Shown: in pieces, positions 9,829 through 20,221 of the stretch | Layout of the letters: each line of letters opens with the position of its first letter | How positions within the stretch are numbered: position 1 is the stretch's first letter | From: Grimontia marina | GTDB lineage: Bacteria > Pseudomonadota > Gammaproteobacteria > Enterobacterales > Vibrionaceae | Reading direction: 5' to 3' | Length of the DNA stretch: 64,000 nt | NCBI RefSeq assembly: GCF_900060185.1 | Contig: NZ_FIZY01000022.1 | Span: 17,918 to 81,917 of the forward strand | Notes under the pieces: generated by a model | Seen by the model: only the letters and a program-made list of their open reading frames with translations | Database searches by the model: none | What the model was told of the DNA's origin: nothing | Position numbers and translations under genes: made by a program

Positions 9829-10064
9829 TAATTTCCTCGCAACCCGCTGCATGTAAATGAGAGCGACGCCTCACTGTGACTGTTGAAAGGTCACAAAACC
9901 CAGAGAAAACGGCCTCTTCATCCTAAAGTCTAATTGTCGAGAATCCCTAACTATCCGACCTTAATGGAACAAGACCGTTAGACCGTACCCTATATTCTAA
10001 TTTGTCGTGGTCGAATATTTGACGATGCCAGACAGCATCACGCAGGAACACAAGGAGAAAGATA
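9829..10064 (+). promoter_or_regulatory. acs upstream regulatory region
   Basis: A 236-base gap before acs. It contains a TGTGA at 9875 and a TCACA at 9891, but their 11-base spacing is not that of a standard CRP site (6 bases). The region is AT-rich near 9960-10020. The acs ribosome site is AAGGAGAAAG just before 10065. Because acs in Vibrio is controlled by the CrbS/CrbR system, a CrbR site is expected here; I cannot identify its sequence. Confidence 0.4.
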
Positions 10065-12014
10065 ATGAGTGAGGTTCACCTGCATCCGGTAATGCCGGAA
10101 ATCGAAGCCAAAGCGCACGCAAACAATGACACTTACCGCGAGATGTATCAGCAGTCTGTTGTTAACCCAGAAGGATTCTGGCGTGAGAATGGCCAGATCG
10201 TAGATTGGATCAAACCTTTCACTAAGGTGAAAAATACCTCTTTTGATACCGGCCATGTCGACATCAGATGGTTCGAGGACGGTACGCTAAACGTTTCTGC
10301 CAACTGTATTGACCGCCACCTTGAAGCAAAAGGTGATCAGGTTGCCCTGATCTGGGAAGGCGATGACCCAAATGACGACAAAACCCTGACTTACAAAGAA
10401 CTGCACACTGAAGTGTGTAAGTTCGCTAATGCACTGAAAGGCCAAGGCGTGCGCAAAGGCGATGTTGTGTGTCTTTACATGCCTATGGTGATGGAAGCGG
10501 CGATTGCGATGCTGGCATGTACCCGCATCGGTGCCGTTCACACCATCGTATTCGGTGGTTTCTCTCCAGAAGCACTGGCTGGTCGTATCGTCGACTCAAA
10601 CGCGAAAGTGGTTGTCACTGCCGATGAAGGTGTACGTGGCGGCCGCGCAGTACCATTAAAACAAAACGTAGATGCAGCGCTTGCAAACCCATCAGTCACT
10701 TCAGTTGAAAAAGTGGTGGTTTACCAACGCACTGGTAACAATGTTGAGTGGAATTCTTGCCGTGATGTATGGTGGCATGAAGCAACCGCAGTCGTGTCTG
10801 ATAACTGTGAACCGGAAGAGATGAACGCAGAAGACCCACTGTTCATCCTTTACACCTCAGGCTCTACCGGTACGCCAAAAGGTGTTCTTCACACCACAGG
10901 TGGTTACCTGGTTTATGCGACCATGACCTTCAAGTACGTCTTCGACTACCAGGAGGGTGAAGTCTTCTGGTGTACCGCAGATGTGGGTTGGATCACCGGT
11001 CACAGCTACCTGATCTACGGACCACTGGCGAACGGTGCCAAAACCATCCTATTCGAAGGCGTACCTAACTACCCATCAACTGCCCGTATGAGCGAAGTGG
11101 TTGATAAGCATCAGGTGAACATTCTGTACACCGCACCAACCGCAATCCGCGCCCTGATGGCGAAAGGTAACGAAGCGGTTGAAGGCACCAAGCGTGACTC
11201 ACTGCGCATCATGGGTTCTGTGGGTGAGCCAATCAACCCAGAAGCGTGGGAGTGGTACTACAAGACTATCGGCGACAGCAAGTGTCCTATCGTGGATACC
11301 TGGTGGCAAACCGAAACCGGCGGCATCCTGATCACGCCATTGCCAGGCGCTACCGCATTGAAGCCAGGTTCGGCAACTCGTCCGTTCTTCGGTGTTCAGC
11401 CTGCACTGGTTGATAACATGGGTAACATCATCGAAGGCGCGACCGAAGGTAACCTGGTCATGCTGGATTCTTGGCCGGGCCAGATGCGTACCGTTAACGG
11501 TGACCACGAGCGTTTCGAGCAGACTTACTTCTCAACCTTCAAAGGCATGTACTTCACTGGTGACGGTGCACGTCGTGATGAAGACGGTTACTACTGGATC
11601 ACAGGCCGTGTAGATGACGTACTGAACGTTTCCGGTCACCGCATGGGTACTGCAGAAATCGAATCAGCACTCGTGGCATTCGACAAGATTGCAGAAGCGG
11701 CAATTGTTGGTGTTCCACACGACATCAAAGGTCAGGCTATCTATGCCTACATCACGCTTAATTCAGGTGAAGTGCCAAGTGCTGAATTGACCAAAGAAGT
11801 GAAAGACTGGGTACGTAAGGAAATCGGTCCTATCGCAACACCAGATTTCATCCACTGGACAGACGCACTGCCGAAAACCCGCTCAGGAAAAATCATGCGT
11901 CGTATCCTGCGTAAGATTGCAACCGGCGATACTGGTAGCTTGGGTGACACTTCTACCCTGGCGGACCCAAGCGTGGTCGACAAACTTATCGCAGAGAAAT
12001 CCAGCGTGGTATAA
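10065..12014 (+). CDS. acs: Acetyl-CoA synthetase
   Basis: A 649-residue AMP-forming acetate:CoA ligase that converts acetate, ATP and CoA to acetyl-CoA in the cytoplasm. Visible motifs are the P-loop-like [12 protein letters not shown], the substrate-pocket segment WWQTETGG, the hinge [17 protein letters not shown], and the C-terminal [11 protein letters not shown] with the catalytic and acetylatable Lys609, exactly at the position known for the family. Length matches E. coli Acs (652). It has its own upstream region and a terminator directly after. It is probably the target of the CrbS-like kinase upstream and would also salvage acetate derived from acetoin breakdown. Confidence 0.98.
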   Translation: MSEVHLHPVMPEIEAKAHANNDTYREMYQQSVVNPEGFWRENGQIVDWIKPFTKVKNTSFDTGHVDIRWFEDGTLNVSANCIDRHLEAKGDQVALIWEGDDPNDDKTLTYKELHTEVCKFANALKGQGVRKGDVVCLYMPMVMEAAIAMLACTRIGAVHTIVFGGFSPEALAGRIVDSNAKVVVTADEGVRGGRAVPLKQNVDAALANPSVTSVEKVVVYQRTGNNVEWNSCRDVWWHEATAVVSDNCEPEEMNAEDPLFILYTSGSTGTPKGVLHTTGGYLVYATMTFKYVFDYQEGEVFWCTADVGWITGHSYLIYGPLANGAKTILFEGVPNYPSTARMSEVVDKHQVNILYTAPTAIRALMAKGNEAVEGTKRDSLRIMGSVGEPINPEAWEWYYKTIGDSKCPIVDTWWQTETGGILITPLPGATALKPGSATRPFFGVQPALVDNMGNIIEGATEGNLVMLDSWPGQMRTVNGDHERFEQTYFSTFKGMYFTGDGARRDEDGYYWITGRVDDVLNVSGHRMGTAEIESALVAFDKIAEAAIVGVPHDIKGQAIYAYITLNSGEVPSAELTKEVKDWVRKEIGPIATPDFIHWTDALPKTRSGKIMRRILRKIATGDTGSLGDTSTLADPSVVDKLIAEKSSVV

Positions 12015-12033
12015 CCACCAAGCTTTGATCCCG

Positions 12034-12062
12034 AAGGGCCGCTATACGCGGCCCTTTTTTTG
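12034..12062 (+). terminator. Terminator after acs, overlapping the 3' end of the convergent gene
   Basis: GGGCCGC (12036-12042) and GCGGCCC (12048-12054) form a 7-bp stem with a 5-base loop, followed by eight T residues. The TAG of the convergent cytochrome b561 gene lies at its edge. Confidence 0.9.
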
Positions 12063-12602
12063 GCTGAAATGCATGACCACAGGCTTGGGTGGCATCAATC
12101 GCGCTAACAGGTTATCGCGCAGCCAGAACTGGTGATACAAAGCGGCACCGATGTGCATGACCACGACAATCCCCAACACCGCACAGCTTGCCCGGTGAAC
12201 AAAGAAGAAGAAATCATTAATGACCATATCAGTGACCGGATTAGGTATCTTCACCAGCCAGAAGAACCAGTAAGGCTCTTTGAGCATCAAATATCCGGAA
12301 ACAAACACTAAGAACATTAAAAGGTAGATAACACTGTGGATGAACTTGGCGATGTTTTTTTCAAACGTAGTCGTTGAGTTAACCGACTCAACCTTTGGGC
12401 GAAAATAACTCCAAACCCATCGCATGATGAACAAGACAGTACCTATCGTTGCAAATGACATGTTCAGCACGGATAGCACATCAAACGCCTTCGTCCCCAC
12501 CACCAAATGCATGACATAACCCGCCACCGTCGTATAGATGATGATGGCCGCCATACTCCAATGTAACAGTCGACTCAATGAGTCATAGCGCTTCTGAATC
12601 AT
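12042..12602 (-). CDS. Cytochrome b561 family protein
   Basis: A 186-residue inner-membrane protein with four hydrophobic segments (about 12-32, 48-66, 85-107, 138-160). His residues suited to haem b ligation are present: RLLHWSMA in helix 1, the KFIHSV and FFVHRA segments, and VVMHIGAALYHQF in the last helix. This is the pattern of the bacterial di-haem cytochrome b561 family, which passes electrons between quinol and periplasmic or membrane partners. The start has a strong GGGAGGGG ribosome site. It stands alone, convergent with acs. Confidence 0.85.
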   Translation of the reverse strand: MIQKRYDSLSRLLHWSMAAIIIYTTVAGYVMHLVVGTKAFDVLSVLNMSFATIGTVLFIMRWVWSYFRPKVESVNSTTTFEKNIAKFIHSVIYLLMFLVFVSGYLMLKEPYWFFWLVKIPNPVTDMVINDFFFFVHRASCAVLGIVVVMHIGAALYHQFWLRDNLLARLMPPKPVVMHFSQKKGRV

Positions 12603-13241
12603 ATTCCCCTCCCAATAATCTTGGGGCTCGCACCCAATGACGCTTGCTAAAGCGAGGTGTTACAGCACCTCAATGCCTTAATTATCGTACACGTGAATCA
12701 TTTTTTGAGCGCCTGGTTGATTAGTTTTTAGATAGTGCGGTATCGCTTCCGTAAACAGAACGCCATTCCATTTAAAAACCTAAAACCCCGCTACATTGAG
12801 CCAGAAATAAAAAACAGTGGATTATATGGCATGAAAATTGAGCCTGACTGCTCACCTTGACTAACTATTTCATCCATAAGCCGTTTCGATTTAATGTCTC
12901 AATAATTAGACAAAAGGAGCGCCAAAGAGGTCGGTAAGATGAGTGGCGCAAAACAGTGCGTTTAAAACGCCGGATGAGATCTGCCTAACAGATTCACCCT
13001 CCTAACTGGTCATTTCGTGAACTACTGCCACGAAATGTCTGTCATATCTGCGTAATCTGTATGCTGGATTGTCAGATTTTGTCTGATAAGACCAGTATTT
13101 TGCTGCCATTTGCGGTGAATTCTCTATAATTGCGAATCAGCAGATGGCCGGAGTGCCATTTTTCAGGTTCTCGCACCCTTGGGTGCTGAAAAGCAGAAGT
13201 TAACGCCTTTTCGCAACAAGAACAGGAACAAAGCGATCAAT
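12603..13241. other. 639-base non-coding region with inverted repeats before aroQ
   Basis: No credible gene in either strand. It holds a GAGGTG/CACCTC inverted repeat near 12654-12671, a perfect 9-bp inverted repeat CATTTCGTG/CACGAAATG at 13011-13019 and 13029-13037, a -10 like TATAAT at 13125-13130 (with a weak TTGCTG 19 bases upstream), and a GCACCC/GGGTGC hairpin near 13173-13186 in the presumed leader. The TATAAT is the likely promoter of the aroQ-accB-accC operon. Confidence 0.5.
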
Positions 13242-13697
13242 ATGACGACAAATCGCAAAGTTTTACTTATCAATGGTCCGAACCTGAACATGCTTGGGGT
13301 TCGCGAACCAGGCCATTACGGACAGCAATCGTTAGATCAGATCGTCGCCGATCTGACGACACTCGCAGCATCTTTCAATATCCAACTTGAACACGTGCAA
13401 TCCAATGCGGAGCACGTCCTGATTGATACCCTCCATCAGGCCATGGGAAAGGTTGATTTCATCATTATCAATCCAGCCGCGTTCACGCACACCAGCGTGG
13501 CGTTGCGAGATGCCCTTCTCGCTGTCGGCATTCCCTTTATTGAGGTGCACCTTTCAAACGTTTACGCCCGTGAGCCATTTCGCCATCACTCTTACTTCTC
13601 TGATAAAGCAGAAGGCGTGATTGTCGGGCTGGGCGCTGACGGTTATGAATTTGCTCTACGTGCAGTCGCCAAGCGTCTGCAAGCAGAGAACAACTGA
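13242..13697 (+). CDS. aroQ: 3-dehydroquinate dehydratase, type II
   Basis: A 151-residue enzyme of the shikimate pathway (dehydroquinate to dehydroshikimate), normally a dodecamer in the cytoplasm. Motifs: [18 protein letters not shown] at the N-terminus with the catalytic Tyr, the active-site loop Arg, [16 protein letters not shown], and [18 protein letters not shown] with the catalytic His. The ATG at 13242 gives the normal family length; the reading frame upstream has no family similarity. It is followed 26 bases later by accB, the usual aroQ-accB-accC arrangement of gammaproteobacteria. Confidence 0.97.
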   Translation: MTTNRKVLLINGPNLNMLGVREPGHYGQQSLDQIVADLTTLAASFNIQLEHVQSNAEHVLIDTLHQAMGKVDFIIINPAAFTHTSVALRDALLAVGIPFIEVHLSNVYAREPFRHHSYFSDKAEGVIVGLGADGYEFALRAVAKRLQAENN

Positions 13698-13723
13698 ACA
13701 ATAATTTCAAAGAGATAGACATC

Positions 13724-14188
13724 ATGGATATTCGTAAAATCAAAAAACTGATTGAGCTTGTTGAAGAATCTGGCATCGCTGAGCTGGAAATCTCTGAAGG
13801 TGAAGAATCAGTACGCATCAGCCGCGCAACCGCGCCAGTTGCCACTCAGGTTTACGCAGCACCCGCAGCGGCTCCTGCTCCAGTAGCGGCACCAGCAGCT
13901 CCTGCGGCGGCTCCGGCAGCAGCAGAAGCACCAGCAGCTGAAGCAGAAGTTCCGGGTCACAAGGTTCTATCTCCAATGGTGGGTACTTTCTACCGCTCTC
14001 CAAGCCCAGAAGCGAAGTCTTTCGTTGAAGTGGGTCAATCAGTCAACGTTGGCGATACCCTTTGCATCGTTGAAGCGATGAAAATGATGAACCAAATCCA
14101 AGCAGACAAAGCGGGCGTAGTGAAAGCTATCCTGTGTGAAGACGGCCAAGCAGTAGAGTTTGACCAAGCTCTGGTCATCATCGAGTAA
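13724..14188 (+). CDS. accB: Biotin carboxyl carrier protein of acetyl-CoA carboxylase
   Basis: A 154-residue carrier that shuttles carboxyl groups between AccC and AccAD in the first step of fatty-acid synthesis. It has the N-terminal [20 protein letters not shown] segment, an Ala/Pro-rich flexible linker (about 45-75), and a biotinyl domain with EAMKMMN, where Lys120 is biotinylated (by BirA, encoded at the other end of this window). accC starts 12 bases after its stop. Confidence 0.98.
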   Translation: MDIRKIKKLIELVEESGIAELEISEGEESVRISRATAPVATQVYAAPAAAPAPVAAPAAPAAAPAAAEAPAAEAEVPGHKVLSPMVGTFYRSPSPEAKSFVEVGQSVNVGDTLCIVEAMKMMNQIQADKAGVVKAILCEDGQAVEFDQALVIIE

Positions 14189-14200
14189 TCGAGGACAGCT

Positions 14201-15547
14201 ATGTTAGATAAAATTGTCATCGCTAACCGCGGTGAAATTGCGCTTCGCATCCTTCGTGCGTGTAAAGAGCTCGGCATCAAAACGGTTGCCGTTCACTCCA
14301 CCGCCGATCGCGATCTGAAGCACGTATTGCTGGCAGACGAATCTATCTGTATCGGTCCTGCATCAAGCGTTGAAAGTTACCTGAACATCCCACGCATTAT
14401 CAGTGCTGCAGAAGTGACTGGTGCGGTGGCTATCCACCCAGGTTACGGCTTCCTTTCAGAGAATGCAGATTTTGCAGAGCAGGTAGAACAATCAGGCTTC
14501 ATTTTCGTTGGTCCTCGCGCTGAAACTATCCGCCTGATGGGTGACAAAGTATCTGCCATCAACGCGATGAAAAAAGCGGGTGTACCTTGTGTACCAGGTT
14601 CTGATGGTCCACTTGACGACGACGAGTCTAAGAACAAGGCTTTCGCAAAACGCATCGGCTACCCTGTGATCATCAAAGCATCCGGTGGTGGTGGTGGTCG
14701 CGGTATGCGTGTGGTTCGCTCTGAAGCTGAACTGACTGACGCTATCGCCATGACCCGCGCAGAAGCAAAAGCTGCCTTCAACAATGACATGGTTTACATG
14801 GAGAAATTCCTGGAAAACCCACGCCACGTTGAAGTGCAGGTTCTGGCTGATGGTCAGGGCGGTGCGATTCACTTAGGTGAGCGTGACTGTTCGATGCAGC
14901 GCCGTCACCAGAAGGTTGTTGAAGAAGCGCCAGCGCCGGGTATCACTGCTGAAATGCGCAAGTACATCGGTGAACGTTGTTGCCGCGCGTGTCTGGAAAT
15001 CGGCTACCGCGGTGCAGGTACGTTTGAGTTCCTGTACGAAAACGGTGAGTTCTACTTCATTGAGATGAACACCCGTATTCAGGTTGAACACCCTGTGACC
15101 GAAATGGTAACCGGCGTTGACCTGATCAAAGAACAGCTTCGCATTGCCGCTGGCCAGCCTCTGTCATTCACGCAAGATGACATCCAAATCCGCGGCCACG
15201 CGATTGAGTGTCGTATCAACGCGGAAGACCCAGAGTGCTTCCTGCCAAGCCCAGGTAAAATCGATCGCTTCCATGCGCCAGGCGGCATGGGTGTGCGTTG
15301 GGAATCTCATGTGTACTCAGGCTATTCAGTGCCACCACACTATGATTCCATGATTGGTAAACTGATCTGCTTTGGTGAAAACCGTGACGTGGCGATTGCG
15401 CGTATGCGTAACGCCCTGCAGGAAACCATCATTGATGGCATCAAAACCAATATTCCTCTTCAGCTGGAAATCATGAAAGATGAGAACTTCCAGCATGGTG
15501 GTGCAAACATCCACTACCTGGAGAAGAAGCTGGGCATTCATAAGTAA
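14201..15547 (+). CDS. accC: Biotin carboxylase subunit of acetyl-CoA carboxylase
   Basis: A 448-residue ATP-grasp enzyme that carboxylates the biotin of AccB using bicarbonate and ATP. Visible features: the N-terminal [17 protein letters not shown], the glycine-rich ATP loop [14 protein letters not shown], and the active-site [15 protein letters not shown]. Length equals E. coli AccC (449). GAGGACAG precedes the ATG. A strong terminator follows, closing the aroQ-accB-accC operon. Confidence 0.98.
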   Translation: MLDKIVIANRGEIALRILRACKELGIKTVAVHSTADRDLKHVLLADESICIGPASSVESYLNIPRIISAAEVTGAVAIHPGYGFLSENADFAEQVEQSGFIFVGPRAETIRLMGDKVSAINAMKKAGVPCVPGSDGPLDDDESKNKAFAKRIGYPVIIKASGGGGGRGMRVVRSEAELTDAIAMTRAEAKAAFNNDMVYMEKFLENPRHVEVQVLADGQGGAIHLGERDCSMQRRHQKVVEEAPAPGITAEMRKYIGERCCRACLEIGYRGAGTFEFLYENGEFYFIEMNTRIQVEHPVTEMVTGVDLIKEQLRIAAGQPLSFTQDDIQIRGHAIECRINAEDPECFLPSPGKIDRFHAPGGMGVRWESHVYSGYSVPPHYDSMIGKLICFGENRDVAIARMRNALQETIIDGIKTNIPLQLEIMKDENFQHGGANIHYLEKKLGIHK

Positions 15548-15560
15548 TTCTGAGCCAAAG

Positions 15561-15592
15561 CCAAAAGGTCGCGTTTACGCGGCCTTTTTTGT
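15561..15592 (+). terminator. Terminator of the aroQ-accBC operon
   Basis: AAAGGTCGCG and CGCGGCCTTT arms around TTTA, followed by a T-run (to 15590). Confidence 0.9.
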
Positions 15593-15699
15593 TTTTCGCG
15601 CCCAAACCCTGCACGTATAAATCTGTCACATTCTCCGTGGTTTTGTCACAATAGACCCCTTATCAACACTCTCTTATCGCGTTAAGTAAGAAGGCTCTA

Positions 15700-15981
15700 A
15701 TGAAGACACTTAGCAGCCGATACCGCCAGGCTCACAAGGAAGCCAAATGGGCGATTGCACTCGCACTCGCGTATTTTGCATGGTGGTACGGATTTGCCTA
15801 TGGTCTGGCCCCAGAAGGAATTGAACAGACTCCCCCGACGCTCTATTTCGGTTTGCCGCTTTGGTTTTTGCTGTCCTGCGTTATCGGCCCCATTTTATTT
15901 ACCCTGCTGTGTGCATTGATGGTGAAATTCCTCTACAAAGACATGCCACTCGACATCGAAGAGGAAGCGTCCGATGAATAG
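15700..15981 (+). CDS. yhdT: YhdT family membrane protein (DUF997)
   Basis: A 93-residue protein with two hydrophobic segments (about 17-37 and 50-75) and conserved features of the family: AHKEAKWAI near the start, FAWWYGFAYG and GLPLWFLLSC. It overlaps the pantothenate symporter gene by eight bases, the same pairing as yhdT-panF in E. coli. It is probably an accessory of PanF, as small subunits often precede SSS transporters; its exact role is unknown. Confidence 0.9.
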   Translation: MKTLSSRYRQAHKEAKWAIALALAYFAWWYGFAYGLAPEGIEQTPPTLYFGLPLWFLLSCVIGPILFTLLCALMVKFLYKDMPLDIEEEASDE

Positions 15982-17428
15982 TCAGCTTCTTATCCCGATG
16001 GCGTTGTATCTGGTTGCCGTGTTTGCGCTGGCCATTTATTCGCGCAAACAAGGAGATCGCAGCGGCGGGTTCCTGAATGAATACCTACTTGGCAGCCGAA
16101 GCATGGGCGGGTTTGTGCTGGCGATGACTCTCGCGGCTACCTACGCCAGTGCGAGTTCATTTATCGGTGGGCCCGGTGCGGCATACAAAATGGGGCTAGG
16201 ATGGGTGCTGCTGGCGATGATCCAGTTACCTGCTGCATGGCTGACGCTTGGGGTACTCGGGAAGAAGTTCGCTATTGAGTCTCGTCGCCACAATGCGCTC
16301 ACCCTGAATGACATGCTCTATGCGCGCTACAAAAACCGCGCTGTGGTGATTTTCGCCTCTCTCGCTTTATTACTGGCCTTTTTCGGCACCATGGTGGTTC
16401 AGTTCGTTGGTGGTGCACGCTTGCTGCAGACTGTCACCGGGCTTTCCTATACCCACGGCCTGATGCTGTTTGCCTTTACGGTGGGCGTTTACACCACCAT
16501 CGGCGGATTTCGCGCTGTAGTCATGACCGACACCGTGCAGGGCATCATGATGATCATCGGCACTATTGCGTTGCTGGTTGGCATCATCCACGCCGGTGGC
16601 AGTCTGGGAGAGATGATCACCGACCTTCACGCTATCGACCCTGCACTGGTTACGCCTTACGGGCCTAATCACTTCCTGTCAGAGCCGTTTATGTTGAGCT
16701 TCTGGGTATTGGTCTGTTTCGGTGTGATTGGCCTTCCTCATGCAGCGGTACGTTGCATGTCTTACAAATCCAGTAAATCGCTGCATAAAGGCATGGTGAT
16801 CAGCACTGCTATGGTAGCCCTGCTGATGCTGGGCATGCATTTGGCAGGAGCACTGGGCCGTTCCATTGTGCCGGAAATTGATAACCCGGATCAGATCATG
16901 CCGACCCTGATGATGACGGTTTTACCCCCAGTCGTTGCCGGTGTGTTTCTGGCAGGCCCAATGGCGGCGATTATGTCGACCATCGACTCACAGCTCATTC
17001 AGGCTTCTGCGACGCTGCTGAAGGACTTGTATCTCAACTACATCAATCCTAATGCCGCCAAAGCACCGGATGCAGAGAGCAAACTGCCGACACTCTCTTT
17101 GTGGGTAACAGGTATCTTCTCACTACTGGTGTTCATCGCAGCCACCAACCCGCCCGACATGATCATCTGGCTGAACCTGCTCGCCTTTGGCGGTATGCAG
17201 GCGGTGTTCCTGTGGCCGTTGGTGCTTGGCCTTTACTGGAAGAAAGCCACCGCTTCAGGTGCGTTAGCATCTATGATTGCAGGCCTTGGTAGCTATGCCG
17301 CGCTTTCGACCTTTAAACCGGACATGAGCGGTGTACACGCCATTGTGCCTTCACTAGCCATCAGTCTGTTTGCCTTCCTGCTTGTTAGCAGCCTGCAATA
17401 CAGGAAGGCGCACCCAGCAACCGCATAA
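15974..17428 (+). CDS. panF: Sodium/pantothenate symporter
   Basis: A 484-residue SSS-family transporter with about 13 membrane helices. It has RSMGGFVLAMTLAATYASASSFIGGPGAAYKMG and the family motif GGFRAVVMTDTVQGIMMIIG. It imports pantothenate, the CoA precursor, with sodium; CoaA, the next pathway enzyme, is encoded at 58,041. Start overlaps yhdT, so translation is probably coupled. Confidence 0.95.
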   Translation: MNSQLLIPMALYLVAVFALAIYSRKQGDRSGGFLNEYLLGSRSMGGFVLAMTLAATYASASSFIGGPGAAYKMGLGWVLLAMIQLPAAWLTLGVLGKKFAIESRRHNALTLNDMLYARYKNRAVVIFASLALLLAFFGTMVVQFVGGARLLQTVTGLSYTHGLMLFAFTVGVYTTIGGFRAVVMTDTVQGIMMIIGTIALLVGIIHAGGSLGEMITDLHAIDPALVTPYGPNHFLSEPFMLSFWVLVCFGVIGLPHAAVRCMSYKSSKSLHKGMVISTAMVALLMLGMHLAGALGRSIVPEIDNPDQIMPTLMMTVLPPVVAGVFLAGPMAAIMSTIDSQLIQASATLLKDLYLNYINPNAAKAPDAESKLPTLSLWVTGIFSLLVFIAATNPPDMIIWLNLLAFGGMQAVFLWPLVLGLYWKKATASGALASMIAGLGSYAALSTFKPDMSGVHAIVPSLAISLFAFLLVSSLQYRKAHPATA

Positions 17429-17433
17429 CTCCT

Positions 17434-17459
17434 CAGGGCAGCATTCGCTGCCCTTTTTC
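17434..17459 (+). terminator. Terminator after panF
   Basis: GGGCAGC (17436-17442) and GCTGCCC (17447-17453) with an ATTC loop, then five T residues. The rest of the 294-base gap to prmA has an imperfect GC-rich hairpin near 17530-17566 and no gene. Confidence 0.85.
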
Positions 17460-17722
17460 TTCCTTTCTTGACCCTGCAGTGCTAGGGTCTGCTGACCTTT
17501 GGTGGTTAAATTTTGTTCTAGCTCTAAGCGTTTTAGGCGCGGCGAGGTGTGTGCCGCCTAGTTATTCTAAGCAAATACACCTCAACAAAGCATAAAACCC
17601 CCACAAACTGCTGCAAAAATCATCACCAAAGATCAACAGACCCTTAGGCTATGCGGTCTGACTACTTTTTATGCTAGACTCCGCGCCTTAAAATCGTCAT
17701 TAAACGAAGAAGTGAAGAAACC

Positions 17723-18607
17723 ATGCCTTGGATTCAAATCAAACTGAACGCAACCGCAGAAACGGCTGAAGCCATTGGTGACATGCTGATGGAAGAAGCC
17801 GGTGCGTTGTCAGTCACTTTCCTTGATGCCAAAGACACCCCGGTGTTTGAACCTATGCCGGGAGAAACCCGTCTGTGGGGCGAAACCGACATCGTCGCAC
17901 TATATGACGCAGAAACCGACATGAATGCAGTAGTGGCTATCCTCAAAAACAGCCCGCTGCTGGATGAAAACTTCACGCACAAAATTGAACAGTTGGAAGA
18001 CAAAGACTGGGAACGCGCTTGGATGGATAACTTCAAGCCGATGCGTTTTGGTCAGCGTCTTTGGGTTTGCCCAAGCTGGTGCGATGCACCGGAGCCTGAT
18101 GCCGTTAACATCATGCTTGATCCTGGCCTTGCATTCGGTACCGGTACTCACCCAACCACAGCACTTTGCCTGGAGTGGCTGGATGGTCTGGACTTGTCTG
18201 GCAAAACAGTGATCGACTTCGGTTGTGGATCAGGCATTTTGTCGCTGGCAGCGCTTCTGCTAGGCGCAGAGAAGGTCATCGGTATTGATATCGACCCACA
18301 AGCACTGCAAGCATCTAAAGCCAATGCAGAGCGCAATGGCGTCGCAGATCGCCTTGAGCTTTACCTGCCTCAAGATCAACCAGAGAGCCTGCAAGCAGAA
18401 GTTGTGGTTGCCAACATTCTGGCAGGTCCACTTCGCGAGCTTTCTCCAATCATCAAAAGTCTGATCGCACCGCAAGGTGTACTGGCGATGTCCGGTGTAT
18501 TGGATAGTCAGGCTGAGTCTGTTGCCGACTGTTACCGCGATGAACTCAGGGTTGACGCGATTGTCGAAAAAGAGGAATGGTGCCGCATCACTGCGCACAG
18601 AGCCTAA
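17723..18607 (+). CDS. prmA: Ribosomal protein L11 methyltransferase
   Basis: A 294-residue SAM-dependent methyltransferase that trimethylates L11 (RplK, also encoded in this window). The N-terminal third is the substrate-binding domain ([13 protein letters not shown]). The catalytic domain has [15 protein letters not shown], the SAM motif [23 protein letters not shown] and [10 protein letters not shown] (NxL motif). Length equals E. coli PrmA (293). It precedes dusB-fis as in enterics. Confidence 0.97.
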   Translation: MPWIQIKLNATAETAEAIGDMLMEEAGALSVTFLDAKDTPVFEPMPGETRLWGETDIVALYDAETDMNAVVAILKNSPLLDENFTHKIEQLEDKDWERAWMDNFKPMRFGQRLWVCPSWCDAPEPDAVNIMLDPGLAFGTGTHPTTALCLEWLDGLDLSGKTVIDFGCGSGILSLAALLLGAEKVIGIDIDPQALQASKANAERNGVADRLELYLPQDQPESLQAEVVVANILAGPLRELSPIIKSLIAPQGVLAMSGVLDSQAESVADCYRDELRVDAIVEKEEWCRITAHRA

Positions 18608-18694
18608 CCCAGTGATAATTGAACAATTTTTGTACTAAAAAATTGAATTATCTGGATTTTTAAAAAATCAAGGCAAAACGCTCAAATATTGGCC

Positions 18695-18730
18695 TTTTCA
18701 GAGCAGGAAAAAATGCGTAAAATGCGCGCC
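18695..18730 (+). promoter_or_regulatory. dusB-fis promoter with GC-rich discriminator
   Basis: A -35 TTTTCA (18695-18700), a 17-base spacer and a -10 TAAAAT (18718-18723) followed by GCGCGCCC. A GC-rich discriminator is the hallmark of stringently and growth-rate regulated promoters such as fis. The 60 bases upstream are very AT-rich and could act as an UP element. The transcript would start near 18731, which excludes the in-frame starts at 18689 and 18713 for dusB. Confidence 0.75.
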
Positions 18731-18754
18731 CTTGCTGACATAGAAGGTATACCC

Positions 18755-19720
18755 TTGCAGATCGGACCATACAAACTGGAAAACCAACTTATCGTGGCGC
18801 CTATGGCAGGCGTGACTGACAGACCTTTCCGCGAACTTTGTTTGCGCTATGGGGCTGGCATGGCGGTCAGTGAAATGATGTCTTCCAATCCGGCGATGTG
18901 GCACACAGCCAAATCTAAAAACCGGATGGTTCATCTCGATGAAAAGGGGATCCGTTCTGTTCAGATCGCTGGCGCTGAGCCAGCACTGATGGCAGATGCC
19001 GCACGCTTCTGTGTTGAAAACGGCGCGCAAATCGTCGACATCAACATGGGCTGCCCGGTAAAGAAGGTCAATAAGAAACTGGCTGGTTCAGCATTGCTGA
19101 CTCGACCGGATATCATTGAGCAGATCCTGAAAGCAGTGGTTTCAGCAGTAGACGTTCCCGTCACGCTGAAAACCCGGACAGGCTGGGATCCGGACAACAA
19201 GAACTGTGTCCAGATCGCCAAAATGGCCGAAGACTGTGGCATTCAGGCGTTGGCCCTTCACGGCCGCACACGCGCTTGCATGTATAAAGGGGAAGCTGAG
19301 TACGACAGCATCAGAGCGGTCAAAGAGGCTATCTCTATCCCGGTTATTGCCAACGGGGATATCGATTCGCCTCAGAAAGCCAAATTTGTGCTCGATTACA
19401 CAGGTGCTGATGCCTTGATGATTGGCCGCCCCGCACAAGGGCGTCCTTGGATTTTCCGTGAAATCCAACATTACCTTGCCACGGGTGAAGCACTCGATGC
19501 GCCACCGATGGAAGAGGTAAAAGCAATTTTGTTGGGCCATGTTCAGGGGCTTCACCAGTTTTATGGTGAGCTAAAAGGACTGCGTATCGCGCGTAAGCAC
19601 GTGAGCTGGTACCTGAAAGAACATGACCAAATTGGCGATTTTCGCCAGACTTTCAACGCAATCGAAGACGCTCAAGAGCAGATCGATGCGCTGCAAGATT
19701 ACTTCGAAAACGTTGCATAA
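18755..19720 (+). CDS. dusB: tRNA-dihydrouridine synthase B
   Basis: A 321-residue FMN enzyme that reduces uridine to dihydrouridine in tRNA. Motifs: [27 protein letters not shown] with the catalytic Cys, [14 protein letters not shown], and ANGDI. I chose the TTG start at 18755, which has GAAGG seven bases upstream and gives a protein starting LQIGPYKL and exactly as long as E. coli DusB (321); longer forms would begin upstream of the likely transcription start. It is co-transcribed with fis, 22 bases downstream. Confidence 0.95.
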   Translation: MQIGPYKLENQLIVAPMAGVTDRPFRELCLRYGAGMAVSEMMSSNPAMWHTAKSKNRMVHLDEKGIRSVQIAGAEPALMADAARFCVENGAQIVDINMGCPVKKVNKKLAGSALLTRPDIIEQILKAVVSAVDVPVTLKTRTGWDPDNKNCVQIAKMAEDCGIQALALHGRTRACMYKGEAEYDSIRAVKEAISIPVIANGDIDSPQKAKFVLDYTGADALMIGRPAQGRPWIFREIQHYLATGEALDAPPMEEVKAILLGHVQGLHQFYGELKGLRIARKHVSWYLKEHDQIGDFRQTFNAIEDAQEQIDALQDYFENVA

Positions 19721-19742
19721 ATACGAGAAGAGCTGACAGAGT

Positions 19743-20039
19743 ATGTTCGAACAAAACCTGACTTCAGAAGCATTGACAGTGACTACTGTGACTTCACAAG
19801 ATCAAATCACCCAGAAGCCACTGCGTGACTCAGTAAAAGCCTCCCTGAAAAACTACCTAGCGCAGTTGAATGGCCAGGAAGTCAATGACCTGTACGAGCT
19901 GGTACTGGCAGAAGTTGAGCAACCACTGCTGGACACCATCATGCAATACACTCGCGGTAACCAAACCCGCGCAGCAACCATGATGGGTATCAACCGTGGT
20001 ACTCTGCGTAAGAAACTGAAAAAGTACGGCATGAACTAA
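19743..20039 (+). CDS. fis: DNA-binding protein Fis
   Basis: 98 residues, the same length as E. coli Fis. The C-terminal half ([40 protein letters not shown]) is nearly identical, including the helix-turn-helix. Fis is a growth-phase nucleoid protein that bends DNA and activates rRNA and tRNA promoters; such targets (tRNA cluster, rrn) lie in this window. It is the last gene of the dusB-fis operon and is followed by a terminator. Confidence 0.99.
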   Translation: MFEQNLTSEALTVTTVTSQDQITQKPLRDSVKASLKNYLAQLNGQEVNDLYELVLAEVEQPLLDTIMQYTRGNQTRAATMMGINRGTLRKKLKKYGMN

Positions 20040-20065
20040 GTTCCGCTAACTTAACAGTTTTCAGT

Positions 20066-20093
20066 AAAAGCCAGGCTGCGAAGTCTGGCTTTT
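20066..20093 (+). terminator. Terminator after fis
   Basis: AAAAGCCAG (20066-20074) pairs with CTGGCTTTT (20085-20093). Confidence 0.85.
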
Positions 20094-20221
20094 ATGTTTT
20101 CAGCCCCCGCACATAATCGCACTGCCCCTCTGATGCATCTTCAGGTTGTTTGGATATATACTCCCTGCTGACTTTGCAGCTTTTTATCCAGCCGCACGAT
20201 AGACTTTTTCGGGAGAACACC

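Noticed and set aside
9875..9895. CRP site upstream of acs
   Set aside because: TGTGA and TCACA are present but 11 bases apart; the real site needs 6. At most a half-site.
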